64,000 bases of DNA from Microtetraspora sp. NBRC 13810. Lineage in GTDB: Bacteria > Actinomycetota > Actinomycetes > Streptosporangiales > Streptosporangiaceae. The notes below the pieces were generated by a model that was given only the letters and a program-made list of their open reading frames with translations, did not search any database and had not been told where the DNA came from. The position numbers and the translations under genes are program-made. The stretch is from assembly GCF_030268685.1 (NCBI RefSeq), contig NZ_BSRQ01000004.1, forward strand, positions 310,001 to 374,000, read 5' to 3'. This document shows positions 7,423-17,500 of the stretch, piece after piece. Positions within the stretch are counted from its first letter, which is position 1; every line of letters begins with the position of its first letter.

Positions 7423-8260
7423 TCAAGGTGTCCACGCCTCGACGCGGGGGGTCGCCTGCCATTCGCGCGGGGACATGCCGTAGGCGGCGTGGAACGCCCG
7501 GCTGAAATGGGCTGGGCTGACGAAGCCTCACCGGTGGGCGATGGCGGCCACGGTCGGCCGGGCCCGCCCCGGACGGCTGAGTTCCCGACGGCATTCGTCC
7601 AGACGGCGGCGGCGAATCCAGCCGCTCACGGTGGTGCCCCTCGTCTGGAAGAGGCGTTGCAGGTGGCGTACGGAGATGTGATGGGCGGCGGCGATCCTCT
7701 CTGTGGAGAGTGCCGGATCTGCCAGGTGCGCGTCGATGAAGGACTGGATCCGCAGCATCAAAGTTTTCCTGGGGAGCGCCTGTCGTGGCGGTGTCCCGGC
7801 CGAGCTGTTCGGCGACGACGGTGGTGATCAGGTCTCCCACGTTGCGGGCGAGCATCTCGGCGACGTCGGAGCAGCAGGCGTCGGCTTCGGACGCCAGCCC
7901 GGACAGGATCGGACGCCAGCCCGGACAGGAAGGGCAGCACGGTCCCGGCCAGGCCCCGATCGGTTCTCATCATGACCGCGGTGATGCGCCGGAGCTCGGC
8001 TTCGGAGAGCCCGACCGCCCGGCGGGACACGCGGAACACCATCGTCTGGAAGCGATCGGTGAAGTTCCACGTGTACGGGCGGGTCGTGTCGTGCAGGGCG
8101 AACTGCCCCGGGCTCAGCAGCGCGCTCCGCCCGTCCTGGAGGACCACCCCTGTTCCGCGGGTCAGCAGACAGAGCTGCAGGTACTCGCCCTGGGACGCCG
8201 CGATCAGGCGTTTGCTGCGCCGGACGAGGTAGCGGTCGGCGTCCGCGGCCACCGGCTGGA
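7423..8260 (-). pseudogene. AraC-family regulator with several disabling lesions
   Basis: The N-terminal AraC-binding-like domain reads RTDRGLAGTVLPFLSGLAS and, before it, LHDTTRPYTWNFTDRFQTMV. The C-terminal double helix-turn-helix reads STERIAAAHHISVRHLQRLF and PAHFSRAFHAAYGMSPREWQ. Three lesions separate these parts: a 22-bp tandem duplication at 7887-7930 (frameshift), a further frame change near 7765-7800, and an in-frame TGA at 7528-7530 where homologues usually have Trp (AIAHR-stop-GFVSPAHF). The 5' end is also missing, abutting a histidine kinase remnant near 8250. Removing one repeat copy restores the reading SGLASEADACCSDVAEML across the break. Confidence 0.85.
7887..7930. repeat. 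22-bp perfect tandem duplication inside the AraC pseudogene
   Basis: Two identical 22-bp units, 7887-7908 and 7909-7930 (each starting TCGGACGCCAGCCCGGACAG). Because 22 is not a multiple of three, the duplication shifts the frame of the AraC gene, and deleting one copy repairs it. Confidence 0.95.
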
Positions 8261-8978
8261 ATACGTCATCGGCGCCTGCCTGGCACTGGCCGCCCTCCTG
8301 TGGACGTGGGCGACCTGGCGGATGGCCGGCCGCGTCCTGCGGCCGGTGGCGGCCATCCGGCGGAAGGTGTCGCAGATCACGGAGAAGGACCTGTCCCCGC
8401 GAGTGCCGGAGCCGCCCGGTCACGACGAGATCGCCCAGCTCGCCCGTGCCGCCAACCGGACCCTCGACCGGCTCGAGACGGCCGTGCGGCACCAGCGCCA
8501 GTTCGCCTCCCTCGTCGCCCACGAACTCAGGACCCCGCTCACCGGCCTGCGAGCCGGGCTGGAGGAGGCGCTGCTGTACCCGCGTGAGTCCGACTTCCAG
8601 GAGACGATCGAGAACTCACTGGTGATCGCCGACCGCCTGCAGGGGATCACCGACGACCTGCTGGTCTTCACTCGCATCCGCGACGCCCCCGTCACCCTGG
8701 AACCGGTCGATCTCGGGGCGCTCGTGACGGACGAGGCCGGGGCGCGGCACGGGTTCGTCCCCGTGCACGCCCGCGCCCAGCACGGCGTCATGGTCCACGG
8801 CAACCGCATCCAGCTGATCGGTGTCCTGACGAACCTGCTGGTCAACGCGCAGCGGCACGCGGAGTCCGCGGTGGAGGTGACCGCCGAGCGATCCGGCGGC
8901 CAGGCGGTGGTGACCGTGCTCGACGACAGCGACGGCGTCGCCCCGGAGGACCGCGAGCGCGGCGGATCCGGCCGCTGA
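8250..8978 (+). pseudogene. sensor histidine kinase remnant, truncated at both ends
   Basis: An open frame encodes the last transmembrane helix (VIGACLALAALLWTWATW), a HAMP domain (GRVLRPVAAIRRKVSQITE), the phospho-acceptor box VAHELRTPLTGL and the N box NLLVNAQRHAESAVEV of the ATPase domain. The G1 box DSDGVAPEDRE is followed directly by RGGSGR and a stop, so the segment between the G1 and G2 boxes and everything after is lost. No N-terminal sensor domain or start exists: the left end runs straight into the AraC remnant on the other strand. No response regulator gene is adjacent. It cannot bind ATP normally and is presumably dead. Confidence 0.8.
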
Positions 8979-9233
8979 AGCGGCGGGTTCGACCGGCGGG
9001 CGGCGGCTTTCCGGCGGAGGCGGCAGCGAGGAGCAGCCGGACCGCACGTCGGCGGATGCTTTGTAGGACAGCGTCGTCGAATCCCAGGGGCCGATTCTCC
9101 GCCCTGGATCCGGCCGCGCTCTGGCCGGGATCCGGCGGCTGGAGGGCGCATGGCATGCGAGGGGTGATCACGGTCAGGCTCGGGTGCGTCAGGGCGGGTG
9201 GGTCAGGACGGGGGCGGCCGGGTCGGGACACGC

Positions 9234-9273
9234 GTGCGGCTCGCGCCGCCCGGCCGGGCGGCGCGAGCCGCAC
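9234..9273 (-). terminator. 40-bp perfect palindrome, terminator of the amidase gene
   Basis: Two perfectly complementary 20-bp arms (9234-9253 and 9254-9273, beginning GTGCGGCTCGCGCC) lie 6 bp beyond the amidase stop codon. The 255 bp to the left (8979-9233) contain no recognisable gene. Confidence 0.8.
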
Positions 9274-9279
9274 GGGGGA

Positions 9280-10782
9280 TCAGACGCGGGTGATGCGGAT
9301 GGCGTCGGCGACGACGTAGCCGACGCCGGAGGTCCAGCGGCTCGCGCTCACGATGTTCTGGTCACCGGCGCTGAGGGAGAAGGTGCCGATGCTCCGCCAG
9401 GCGCCGCCGCCGGAACGCTGGTCCACGTAGACGGTCCGGTTGCCGCCCGAGGTGGCCACGATGTACGGGGCCGAGCTGTTGTAGCCGGGATCGGCGGGGT
9501 ACCAGACCTCCACCCGGTAGGTGCCGGCGCTGGGGATGGTGGCCCGGTACCAGGCCGGGTCGCTGGCGGCGACCGGGGCGGCGAACCGGTAGTCGGCGCC
9601 GTGACGCTGGCTGGAGAAGGTCGAAGTGCCCCAGTTGGCGCTGGCGGTGAACTTGCCCGCCGTGGTGTTGTCGACGGTGACCGACCACGGGGTGCCGCCG
9701 CTGTTGCCGGTCACGTACTGCATGTACTTGGTCCAGTTCCAGTTCGGACCGGGGTCGGTGTGGGTCGCGCCCGGGACCTGGTTGTGCCCGACGATGTGCG
9801 ACCGGTCCTTGGGGATGCCGTACTTGTCGCAGATGTAACGGGTCAGCGCGGCGGAGGACCGGTACATCGCCTCGGTGAACCAGGAGGCGTCGTTGACGAA
9901 GCCCTCGTGCTCGATGCCGATGGACCTGCCGTTGAAGCTGGTGGCGTGCCAGGCGATGTCCTTGTCGCGGACCATCTGGGTGATGGCGCCGTCGGAGGAG
10001 CGCACGACGTAGTGCGACGAGACGTTGGAGCTGGCGTTCTGGAACCAGGAGATGGTGCCCGCGTAGGACCCCTGGGTCACGTGGATGACGACCCGGTCGA
10101 TGGGCTGGCTGCTCTCCCGGTTGGAGACGGCGTAGTTCCCGGAGTTCGCCGGCACCCAGGCCGCGTCCGGGTAGTCGGGGCTGGCGGCGCGGGCGTTGAG
10201 GTCGCGGGCCCGGGCGTAGGCGCCCCGGTCCGCGGTCACCTCCTGGGACTCGACGCTCACCCCGGCCGCCTGGAAGCCGGTGCCGAGGAACTCGTAGACG
10301 GTGTCGGCGTAGAGCCTGGCCACCTCGGGACTGGTGGCGTTGCCGTACGCGGCGACGGCGGGGTACCAGCGGCCGATGTCCTTGCGGGCGGACGCGTCCA
10401 GGCCGAGCTTGTCGGCGTGCGAGCGCAGGACCGCGGCCCCGCCCATCACGTTGGCCGCGTCGTCGGTGCGCAGGTCCGCGGCCGGCAGCCCGGTGAGCTC
10501 CGCGGCCTGCTCCAGGGTGCGCGTGGTGGGGTTGCTGACCAGGTGCATCACACCGTAGCCGCCGCTCGCGCTGGGCTTGCCACGGTGGCCGTCGAGATGG
10601 GTCTCCGAGTAGGCGACGGCGACAAGAAGATCACGGGGTACGCCGTGCTCGGCCGCGGCGCGGTCGAACGCGGTGGCCAGGGGGCTCGGGGCCGCGGCGG
10701 TCGCCGGGCTGCCGGGGAGCACCAGCAGGGCGGTGAGCAGGCAGGTCGCCAGTGCGGCTAATCGGGTCCGGGCGAGCGTCAT
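9280..10782 (-). CDS. secreted N-acetylmuramoyl-L-alanine amidase with golvesin-type C-terminal domain
   Basis: 500-residue secreted peptidoglycan hydrolase that should cut the bond between N-acetylmuramic acid and the stem peptide. Residues 1-29 are a Sec signal peptide ending ATAAA. Residues about 33-135 resemble a lytic-transglycosylase/lysozyme-like module (VPRDLLVAVAYSETHLDG). Residues about 215-350 are an Amidase_2 domain with zinc ligands in RVVIHVT and ATHTDPG plus IVGHNQVPG and GIEHEG. Residues about 370-500 form a golvesin C-terminal-like beta domain (VTVDNTTAGKFTASANW), probably a wall or carbohydrate binder. GAGGAG precedes the ATG. It is divergent from the giant LamG protein gene. 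Likely roles are wall turnover, spore germination or attack on other bacteria. Confidence 0.93.
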   Translation of the reverse strand: MTLARTRLAALATCLLTALLVLPGSPATAAAPSPLATAFDRAAAEHGVPRDLLVAVAYSETHLDGHRGKPSASGGYGVMHLVSNPTTRTLEQAAELTGLPAADLRTDDAANVMGGAAVLRSHADKLGLDASARKDIGRWYPAVAAYGNATSPEVARLYADTVYEFLGTGFQAAGVSVESQEVTADRGAYARARDLNARAASPDYPDAAWVPANSGNYAVSNRESSQPIDRVVIHVTQGSYAGTISWFQNASSNVSSHYVVRSSDGAITQMVRDKDIAWHATSFNGRSIGIEHEGFVNDASWFTEAMYRSSAALTRYICDKYGIPKDRSHIVGHNQVPGATHTDPGPNWNWTKYMQYVTGNSGGTPWSVTVDNTTAGKFTASANWGTSTFSSQRHGADYRFAAPVAASDPAWYRATIPSAGTYRVEVWYPADPGYNSSAPYIVATSGGNRTVYVDQRSGGGAWRSIGTFSLSAGDQNIVSASRWTSGVGYVVADAIRITRV

Positions 10783-10815
10783 GATCGCTCCTCGTTCGGG
10801 GGTGCCAACGGCTGC

Positions 10816-10857
10816 ACAGTAAGGTCTATTCCTGACAAATGTCGATAATTGACATTA
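10816..10857 (-). promoter_or_regulatory. candidate amidase promoter with adjacent dyad
   Basis: On the minus strand, TCGACA (10840-10845) and TACTGT (10816-10821) are separated by 18 bp, a fair -35/-10 pair 34 bp before the amidase start. A dyad AATGTC-N7-GACATT (10839-10857) overlaps the -35 and could be a repressor site. Confidence 0.45.
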
Positions 10858-11571
10858 CTGGCATACTCAAAGAAAATTTCTGCCCGAACCAGGACCAAAA
10901 GCTATTATGCCGCGCCTGCCGCGCGACGTCCCGGATCTGCTCCGTTTGCCCATCCCCCGCCCCGGACCGGCCCGCTGACCTGCTCGGCGACCGACGCGAC
11001 AGCCGTACGGCCCCGCCGTCAGCGGCAGGCGGGTCGCTCAGTATCCGAAGGACCGCATCGCCCCGGCGCGCACGGGACTGCACAGGTGCGTGTTAAGGGG
11101 CCGCGCCGGTCCTGGCGAGGCCACCACCCCAGCCTCCAAGCCGCGCGGGCCGAGGTCGCGGAACCGCGGCGATTTTGTTTCCCCAGGTCACCGGGTGCAC
11201 AACAAACACCACGCGTACTAAACCAGGATCGACGTAGTCAACAAGTACAACGCAGTCGCGAGCAGCAGGGGTCCCGGTAGTATCGGCGAAATTTTCAACG
11301 GATATGCAGGTCAGAGCTCTCTTAGCCCACCTTCCAGGCTGTGCCCGAAGATCCGCCGACCTGCATATCCGTTGTTCCTCGTCGTCACTACTGGGACCCC
11401 AGGTGACTGCACGCCGGCGATGCCGGCACGTAAGCCCGCCCGTACCAGAGCCTTTGCCCGCGCCCTTGAGGTCTCCGGGATCGTCCCGTCCCGTGAGACG
11501 TCCACCGCCGCTTCCGGGGCGATGTCGAAGGGCCCCTTGTGGCTCTACCCCACATCGGATGGAAGGTGTCA
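10858..11571. other. intergenic region between two divergent secreted-protein genes
   Basis: About 710 bp without a convincing gene. Short open frames exist in several directions but none shows family motifs or a good ribosome site. The main visible structure is the long imperfect inverted repeat at 11268-11400. Base composition dips locally (10850-10910 and 11170-11300 are A/T richer), suggesting promoter or regulatory DNA. I searched by eye for a c-di-AMP (ydaO-type) riboswitch, which controls many actinomycete wall hydrolases, and saw no convincing match. Confidence 0.6.
11268..11400. repeat. 133-bp imperfect inverted repeat (long hairpin or MITE-like element)
   Basis: The inner arms are perfect over 17 bp: CAACGGATATGCAGGTC (11296-11312) and its complement at 11358-11374, around a 45-nt loop. 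The outer parts (11268-11281 and 11387-11400, GGGGTCCCGGTAGT) are again complementary, with one G.U-compatible difference, separated from the inner arms by a diverged stretch that still shares CGRCGA. The whole thus looks like a 45-bp sequence duplicated in inverted orientation. No target-site duplication or transposase is seen. Confidence 0.8.
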
Positions 11572-14500
11572 GTGAACAAATCAGTCAGCCCACCGAAGCG
11601 GCCACGACCTGCCCGTCGGCAGGTCGCGATGGCAACGGTGCTCACGATGGCAGCGTCGCTGCTGGTGGCGGGGGTGACCGGCGCCGCGCAGGCGGATCCC
11701 GGCCCTGCCGCCGGTCCCGCCGAACCGGCGTTGACCGCGTTCCCCCGGCCGGCGGACCCGGACGCGCCGCTGCGCGCGGCAATCACGGAAGCCAGAAAGC
11801 AGAACAAACCGGTGGCGGTCGAGGCCACCTTCACCGAGACCTCCCGCACGTGGGCCTATCCGGACGGGCATCTGGCCACCCAGTCCTACAGCGGCCCCAC
11901 CCAGCTTCAGCACGATGACGGCTCCTGGGCGTGGATCGACACCACACTCGAGGAAAAGGACGGCGTCCTGAAACCTCGGCTGGCCAAGGCCGGCCTACGG
12001 CTGTCGACCGGCGGCTCCGGCCCGTTCGCCAGCATGAGGGTGGGACGCCAGGACAGCTTCGGCCTGTCCTGGCCGACCCCGCTGCCCAAGCCGCTGATCA
12101 AGGGCAACGTGGCCACCTACGCAGGCGCGGCCGGCCCGTCGGCGGACCTGGTGGTGACCGCGCTGGCCACCGGCTTCCGGCACGACGTGGTACTGCGCGA
12201 GCGGCCGACCGGGCCGGTGGAGTTCCGGCTGCCGGTACACGCCCCGAATCTCAAGCTCAAGCTGACCAAGTCCGGCGGGCTGTCCCTGTCCGGCGCCAAG
12301 GGCAAGAAGGTGGCCTCCGCACCCGCCCCGCGCATGTGGGACGCGGTCGCCGCCCAGCCCGCCGCCCAGCAGCCGGGCCGGGAGGCCAAGGTCGCCACCG
12401 AGGTGCGAACCAAGGACGGCGACACCGTGCTCGTGCTCAAGCCGGACGCTGAATGGCTGGCCGATCCGGCCACCAAATACCCGGTGACGGTCGATCCCAC
12501 CACCACCCTGGGCGTGACCCAGGAGGTGGGCATCACGTCGCCCGACTATCAGACCAATCCCGGCGTGGTCGACCGTTGGACCGACGGCGAAGAGGACCAC
12601 GTCACCCGGTGGCTGATGGCCTTCGACACCGCGCCGATCTCCAACCGCCAGGTGATCAATGCCACCATGCAGTTGCGGCTACGTGAGGCCGCCGACTGCA
12701 TCGACTTCCAGGGCGTGGCCGCGCGGCGGATCACCTCCGCGTGGGTGGCCGACGACACCTTCTGGGAGGACCAGCCCACCACCACGGGTGAGGGGCGGGC
12801 GTACGTCGACTCCTGTTCGGTGCCGCTGTCCGCGGGATCGGTGTGGAGCTGGAACCTGACCGCGATGGCCCAGGCCTGGGCCTCCGGAACGGCCAACCAC
12901 GGGCTGATGCTCAGCCTGGCCGAGGAGTTCCCGGTCCCCCACTTCGACGGCGGGTATTACTCGTTCTGGCCGCAACTGTTCGGTCAGAACGTGCCCAAGC
13001 TCAGCGTGGACTGGGTGCTGCCGCCCGAGATCCCCACGGTCAGCGCCGAATCGATCGACTCCATGGCCGGCAACGACGCCATCGCGCGCAGCACCAGCGT
13101 CAAGGTGACCTACAAGTCCAGCGTCCCTGAGACGACCGGCCTGGACTACACGGTGACCGTCAACGACTCCACCATGGCGCCACCCGCCCCGCAGCTCCCG
13201 ACGGGTGAGGCGGCGTACTGGAAGCTCGACGAAGCCTCCGGCGGCACCGCCACCGACGCCTCCGGCAACAACCGGACCGCCACTCTCTACGGCGCCTACA
13301 GCCGGGTCCCCGGCCAGCTCGGTCAGGCCGTGAAGTTCACCGACGAAGCCTACGCCGCCACCGGCGGACCGGTGCTCAACACCAACCAGAGCTGGACCGT
13401 GGCCGGATGGGTACGCCTGGACAGCAGCCTCACCAGCCAGGCCGTCTGGTCCCAGATGGGGGTCAACGTCCCCGGCTTCACCCTCTCCTACACCGCCTTC
13501 GACGCCTCCGAGTTCGACCAACGCTGGCTGCTGTCCTTCGTCACCCAGGACAACTCCGACCAGATCCATGAGCAGGCCGTCGAATCCGAGAACCTGGCCA
13601 AGATCGGTCAGTGGACCCACCTGACCACCCAGTACGACGCCGGCGCGCACAAGATCCGCCTGTACGTCGACGGCGAGCTGGCCGGCGAACGCGACCACAC
13701 CGTCGGCTGGAACGCCCGTGGCCCCTTCCGGATCGGCCGCGGCCTGGGCGACGAAGGCGACCTCTCCCTGGATGGCGCGGTCGATGACGTGCACGTCTAC
13801 CAGCGGGTGCTGAGCGTGGCCGACATCCGCGCCATGGTCGGAGTGCCGACCACCACCACCCACAACAACATCCCCTCCGGCCAGGTCCTGAACCAGATCT
13901 TCACCCTGGACAACCCGGCCAGCTTCAAGTTCGTGGTCAAGGCCTGCCGGACCGGCGTCGTCCCGCCGTCCTGCAACGAGAGCCCGGCCTACCGCATCAC
14001 CAGCGACGCCCCCATGCTGCCGTCCGACACCGAGACCGGCATGGCCGACCCCAGCCAGCCGATCCTTTCCGGCATCGTCAACCGCCCCTCCGGCGGGCAG
14101 ATGACGGCCAAGTACTACCTCTACGACAACCAGGGACTGCCCGTCGGCTCCGCACCGCTCGCCATCCGCACCGCCAACGGCGGCGAACGCGCCTCCGTCA
14201 AACTCCCGTTCAACACCGTACGGCCCGGCAGTACGTACAAGTGGCAGATGACCGCCTGCGCCACCAGCCCACAGGACGGCGGCGGCACCGGTCCCGACCC
14301 CGACCCGGACCCGGACCCCGATCCCGACCCCGACCCGGACCCCGACCCGGACCCGGACCCCGACCCGGACCCCGACCCGGACCCCGATCCCGACCCGGAC
14401 CCCGACCCGGACCCCGATCCCGACCCGGACCCCGATCCCGACCCGACGCCGGTAGGGCTGGTCGCCGCCTACGGCATGAACGAGGGCACGGGAACGGCCG

Positions 14501-17500
14501 TCGCCGATGTCACCGGTGTCAACCACGGCAACGCCAAGGCCACGACCTGGGTGCCCGGCAAGTACGGCCAGGCGCTGTCCTTCAACGGCACCACCAGCTG
14601 GGTCAACATCCCGAGCAACCCCTCCCTGCGGCTGAGCACCGGGCTGACCCTGTCCGCCTGGGTCAAGCCCAGCGCGGTCAACGGCTGGCGACCCGTCATC
14701 GGCAAGGGGTACGAGTCCTTCCTGGACCTGTCCTACGCGCTGTACGCAGCCGCCTCAGGCGGTCCCGCCGGATGGTTCACCACCGCGGACGATTACTACG
14801 TCGTCGGAGGGGACAGCCCGCTGACCGCCAACACCTGGACACATCTGGCCGTCACCTTCAACGGCACCACCGCCACCCTTTACCGCAACGGCACCCAGAC
14901 CGGCCAGAGCCCCGTCAACGGCCCCATCCTGACCGACGGCGGCGCCCTGCGCATCGGCGGCAGCACCGCCTACGACGGCGAGTACTTCCAGGGCGCCATC
15001 GACGACGTCCGCATCTACAACCGCGCCCAAACCGCCGCCCAGATCACCACCGACATGAACACCCCCCTCGGGGGTACGTCTCTGCCCGCCCGGTCAGCCG
15101 CCGAAGCGCCGGCCGTGAAGGGTACCGAGTCGTCGGACGGCGCCGTCCATGAGGTCTGCACTCCCAAGAGCGCCTTTGTCGAGTTCACCACCCCCGGTAC
15201 GCCCTCGCCGGACCCGGTGGAGGATGTTCGGCACCTGACGCTGGGCAAGGACAGCTTCGTCTTCAAAACCGCCAAGACCGATCCGGCCGCCTGTGACGGT
15301 GAGCCGTGCACGGTCCAGGACTCGGCGATCATGCGAGTCGGCGGCTCGGGCACGGACAAGACCGCCACCGTCATCGGATTCAACCTGGCCGAACTGCCCG
15401 ACGGTGCCGGAGTCTCGGAAGGCACGATGAAGCTGGGCACGCCCACGGCGGACTCGTGCGCCGGCGCCTGCCCCGCAGGGGTGATCATCACTGCCACACC
15501 CTTGCAGAATCCGGTCACCGGTCAGAGCAAGGGATCGGATCTGGCATCTGACGCGGTCGCAGACACCGAACCGTTCACCATGCCGTTGAACAACCCGCAA
15601 GCCGACATCGCCGGCAGCGAGTACCAGTGGCTGCTGATCACCTCCAACACAGAGGAGATGATCACCTTCGCGGATCCTTCCGCCACCGAGCAGCCGTCGC
15701 TGGCACTCACCTACCTTCCCGCAGGGCCTCCCAGCAAGGTGGTCAACCTCACCGCGTCCGGCGGCGACGCCAGTGCGGTGGCCAGCTGGGGCCTGCCGGA
15801 ATCGAACGGCAGTGTCGCGATCCTGGACGGCTATGACGTCGAGGTGGTCGACAACGCAGGTACGACCGTCGAAACCATGGAAGTCAGCGACCCGCACGCC
15901 GCCATCGACGGCCTGACCAACGGTGTCACCTACACCATCAGGGTGCGGGCCAAAACCGCCTTCGGCGTCAGTGAGTGGGAGAGCACCACGGCCGTCACCA
16001 GAGCCGTTCCACCACCTCCCGAGCCAGGCGGGGGTTGTCTGCCCTTCCTTGAGCCCATGGCACGGACCAGTGCCACGGAGGTAACGGGAGCCCAGGCTTA
16101 CATCGACCGGGTCAAGGCCTACTACGTGGCGCAGGACGCTGTATTGGAAGGTAGGGCGGACACGATCTGGGACGGTACCGGGGTGACGCCCTCCGCTCCC
16201 AGCACGGCGAAACTCTCCCTGCTGAACACCGCGCTTGTCGAAACCCGGGCCAGCCTGGCCGACCAGGGAATCACCCGTTCCGATTCCAGCGTCAACGTAA
16301 CGAACGCGGTCGTCCAGCCGTCACCAGGCGGCGGCGTGAAGGTGACCGCCGAGATCAAGCGCAATTGGACCGAACAGAGCGACACCGGGAAGGCGCCGGC
16401 GGGCACGGCCGGGCAGGTAGAGCCAAGCGCGGCGACGATCAATATCCACGTCTTCGACAACTGCGGCAACATGACCGTCATCATCATGCCGCTGGAGGAC
16501 TCGCGGGATCCGAGCGACTTCCGCGATGAGACGGGTGAATACTGTTCACACGATTTCGTCGAAGGCGAGATTCCCCCGTCCCGCCTGGCCGCGGGCCCGG
16601 CCGCGGCAGCCCCGGCTGTCTGTAGCGGTGAGGACTCCGCACCCGACCCGGCATGGTCCAAAGCGCCGGTCGATCACCGCCAAGGCAACCTGGTCTCGGG
16701 TTCGCTCGGCCGCCAACGGGTTTTCAGCACGGTGAACGGCCAGGAGCGAAGCACCCTCGACATCACCAAGACATGGGCGGTGAAGGCCTGGAGCGGCGCC
16801 TATTGGCCGCGGTCGTCGGGTCCGCTGAACACCTGGCAGAACAGGTGGCTCGTCGAGGGCTATCACAACTATCTCGAGATCTACCCCGCCTATTGGAAGA
16901 GATGGGATGTGGTAAAGAGGCAGTACGTATACGACGATCCGTGGCAGACGGCGTACGGGAAGTACGTGATGAAAAACTGGGGAATGCAGTTCGATTCCAA
17001 AGCCTGCTTCGGCGCCAAGTCCACGAATACGAAAAAGTCCGAGAGCGTCGACATCGGCCTGAGTGGCGGCACCGAGGGCCCCGTCGCCACGAGACGCGGC
17101 CGTGACGCCGGCGGTGGCACCGGCAGCGGAGGGCTGTCGTTCACCTACAGTTGGAGTGAAGAGGTCGACAGTCAGCACGCTCCCACCTGCGTCAGCTCCA
17201 AGGGCAAGCGTAAGCCGGGACACCTTCCCGTTCTGGACGTGCTCGTGCCCAACCTCAACGCCTATTGTCAGAATGCGGCGCCGGAAGCCTGTGAGGTGTA
17301 CTCGTTCCGACACACGTTCACCGGGACGCTCGACCTGTCGTTCAGGGGGAGCAGCGGTCAGATGACACCTGCGCACATCCAGATCACCATGGACTGTGTC
17401 ACTGTCAGACAACCTCAACTGGTGAGCGGTTTGAAGATTCAAGCACAACATAGGTGCGACTTCTGCACTACCGGGTCCGGCCTGAATCGGGGCGGTACGC

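Noticed and set aside
10783-11571. c-di-AMP (ydaO-type) riboswitch upstream of the amidase or LamG gene
   Set aside because: Such riboswitches control many actinomycete wall hydrolases, but by eye I could not find the conserved core on either strand; a covariance-model search would settle it.
11311-11575. small open frames within the inverted repeat region, one resembling basic transposase text
   Set aside because: No ribosome site, no conserved motif and no match between strands; probably chance frames in GC-rich DNA.
14281-14450. possible CRISPR-like repeat array
   Set aside because: The repetition is a coding (Pro-Asp) run in frame, with 6-bp period and no spacers.
12679-14526. 615-codon minus-strand frame opposite the LamG protein
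   Set aside because: Antisense of the Pro-Asp repeat gives a fake Gly/Val/Arg repeat; the plus strand shows clear LamG and DNRLRE motifs.
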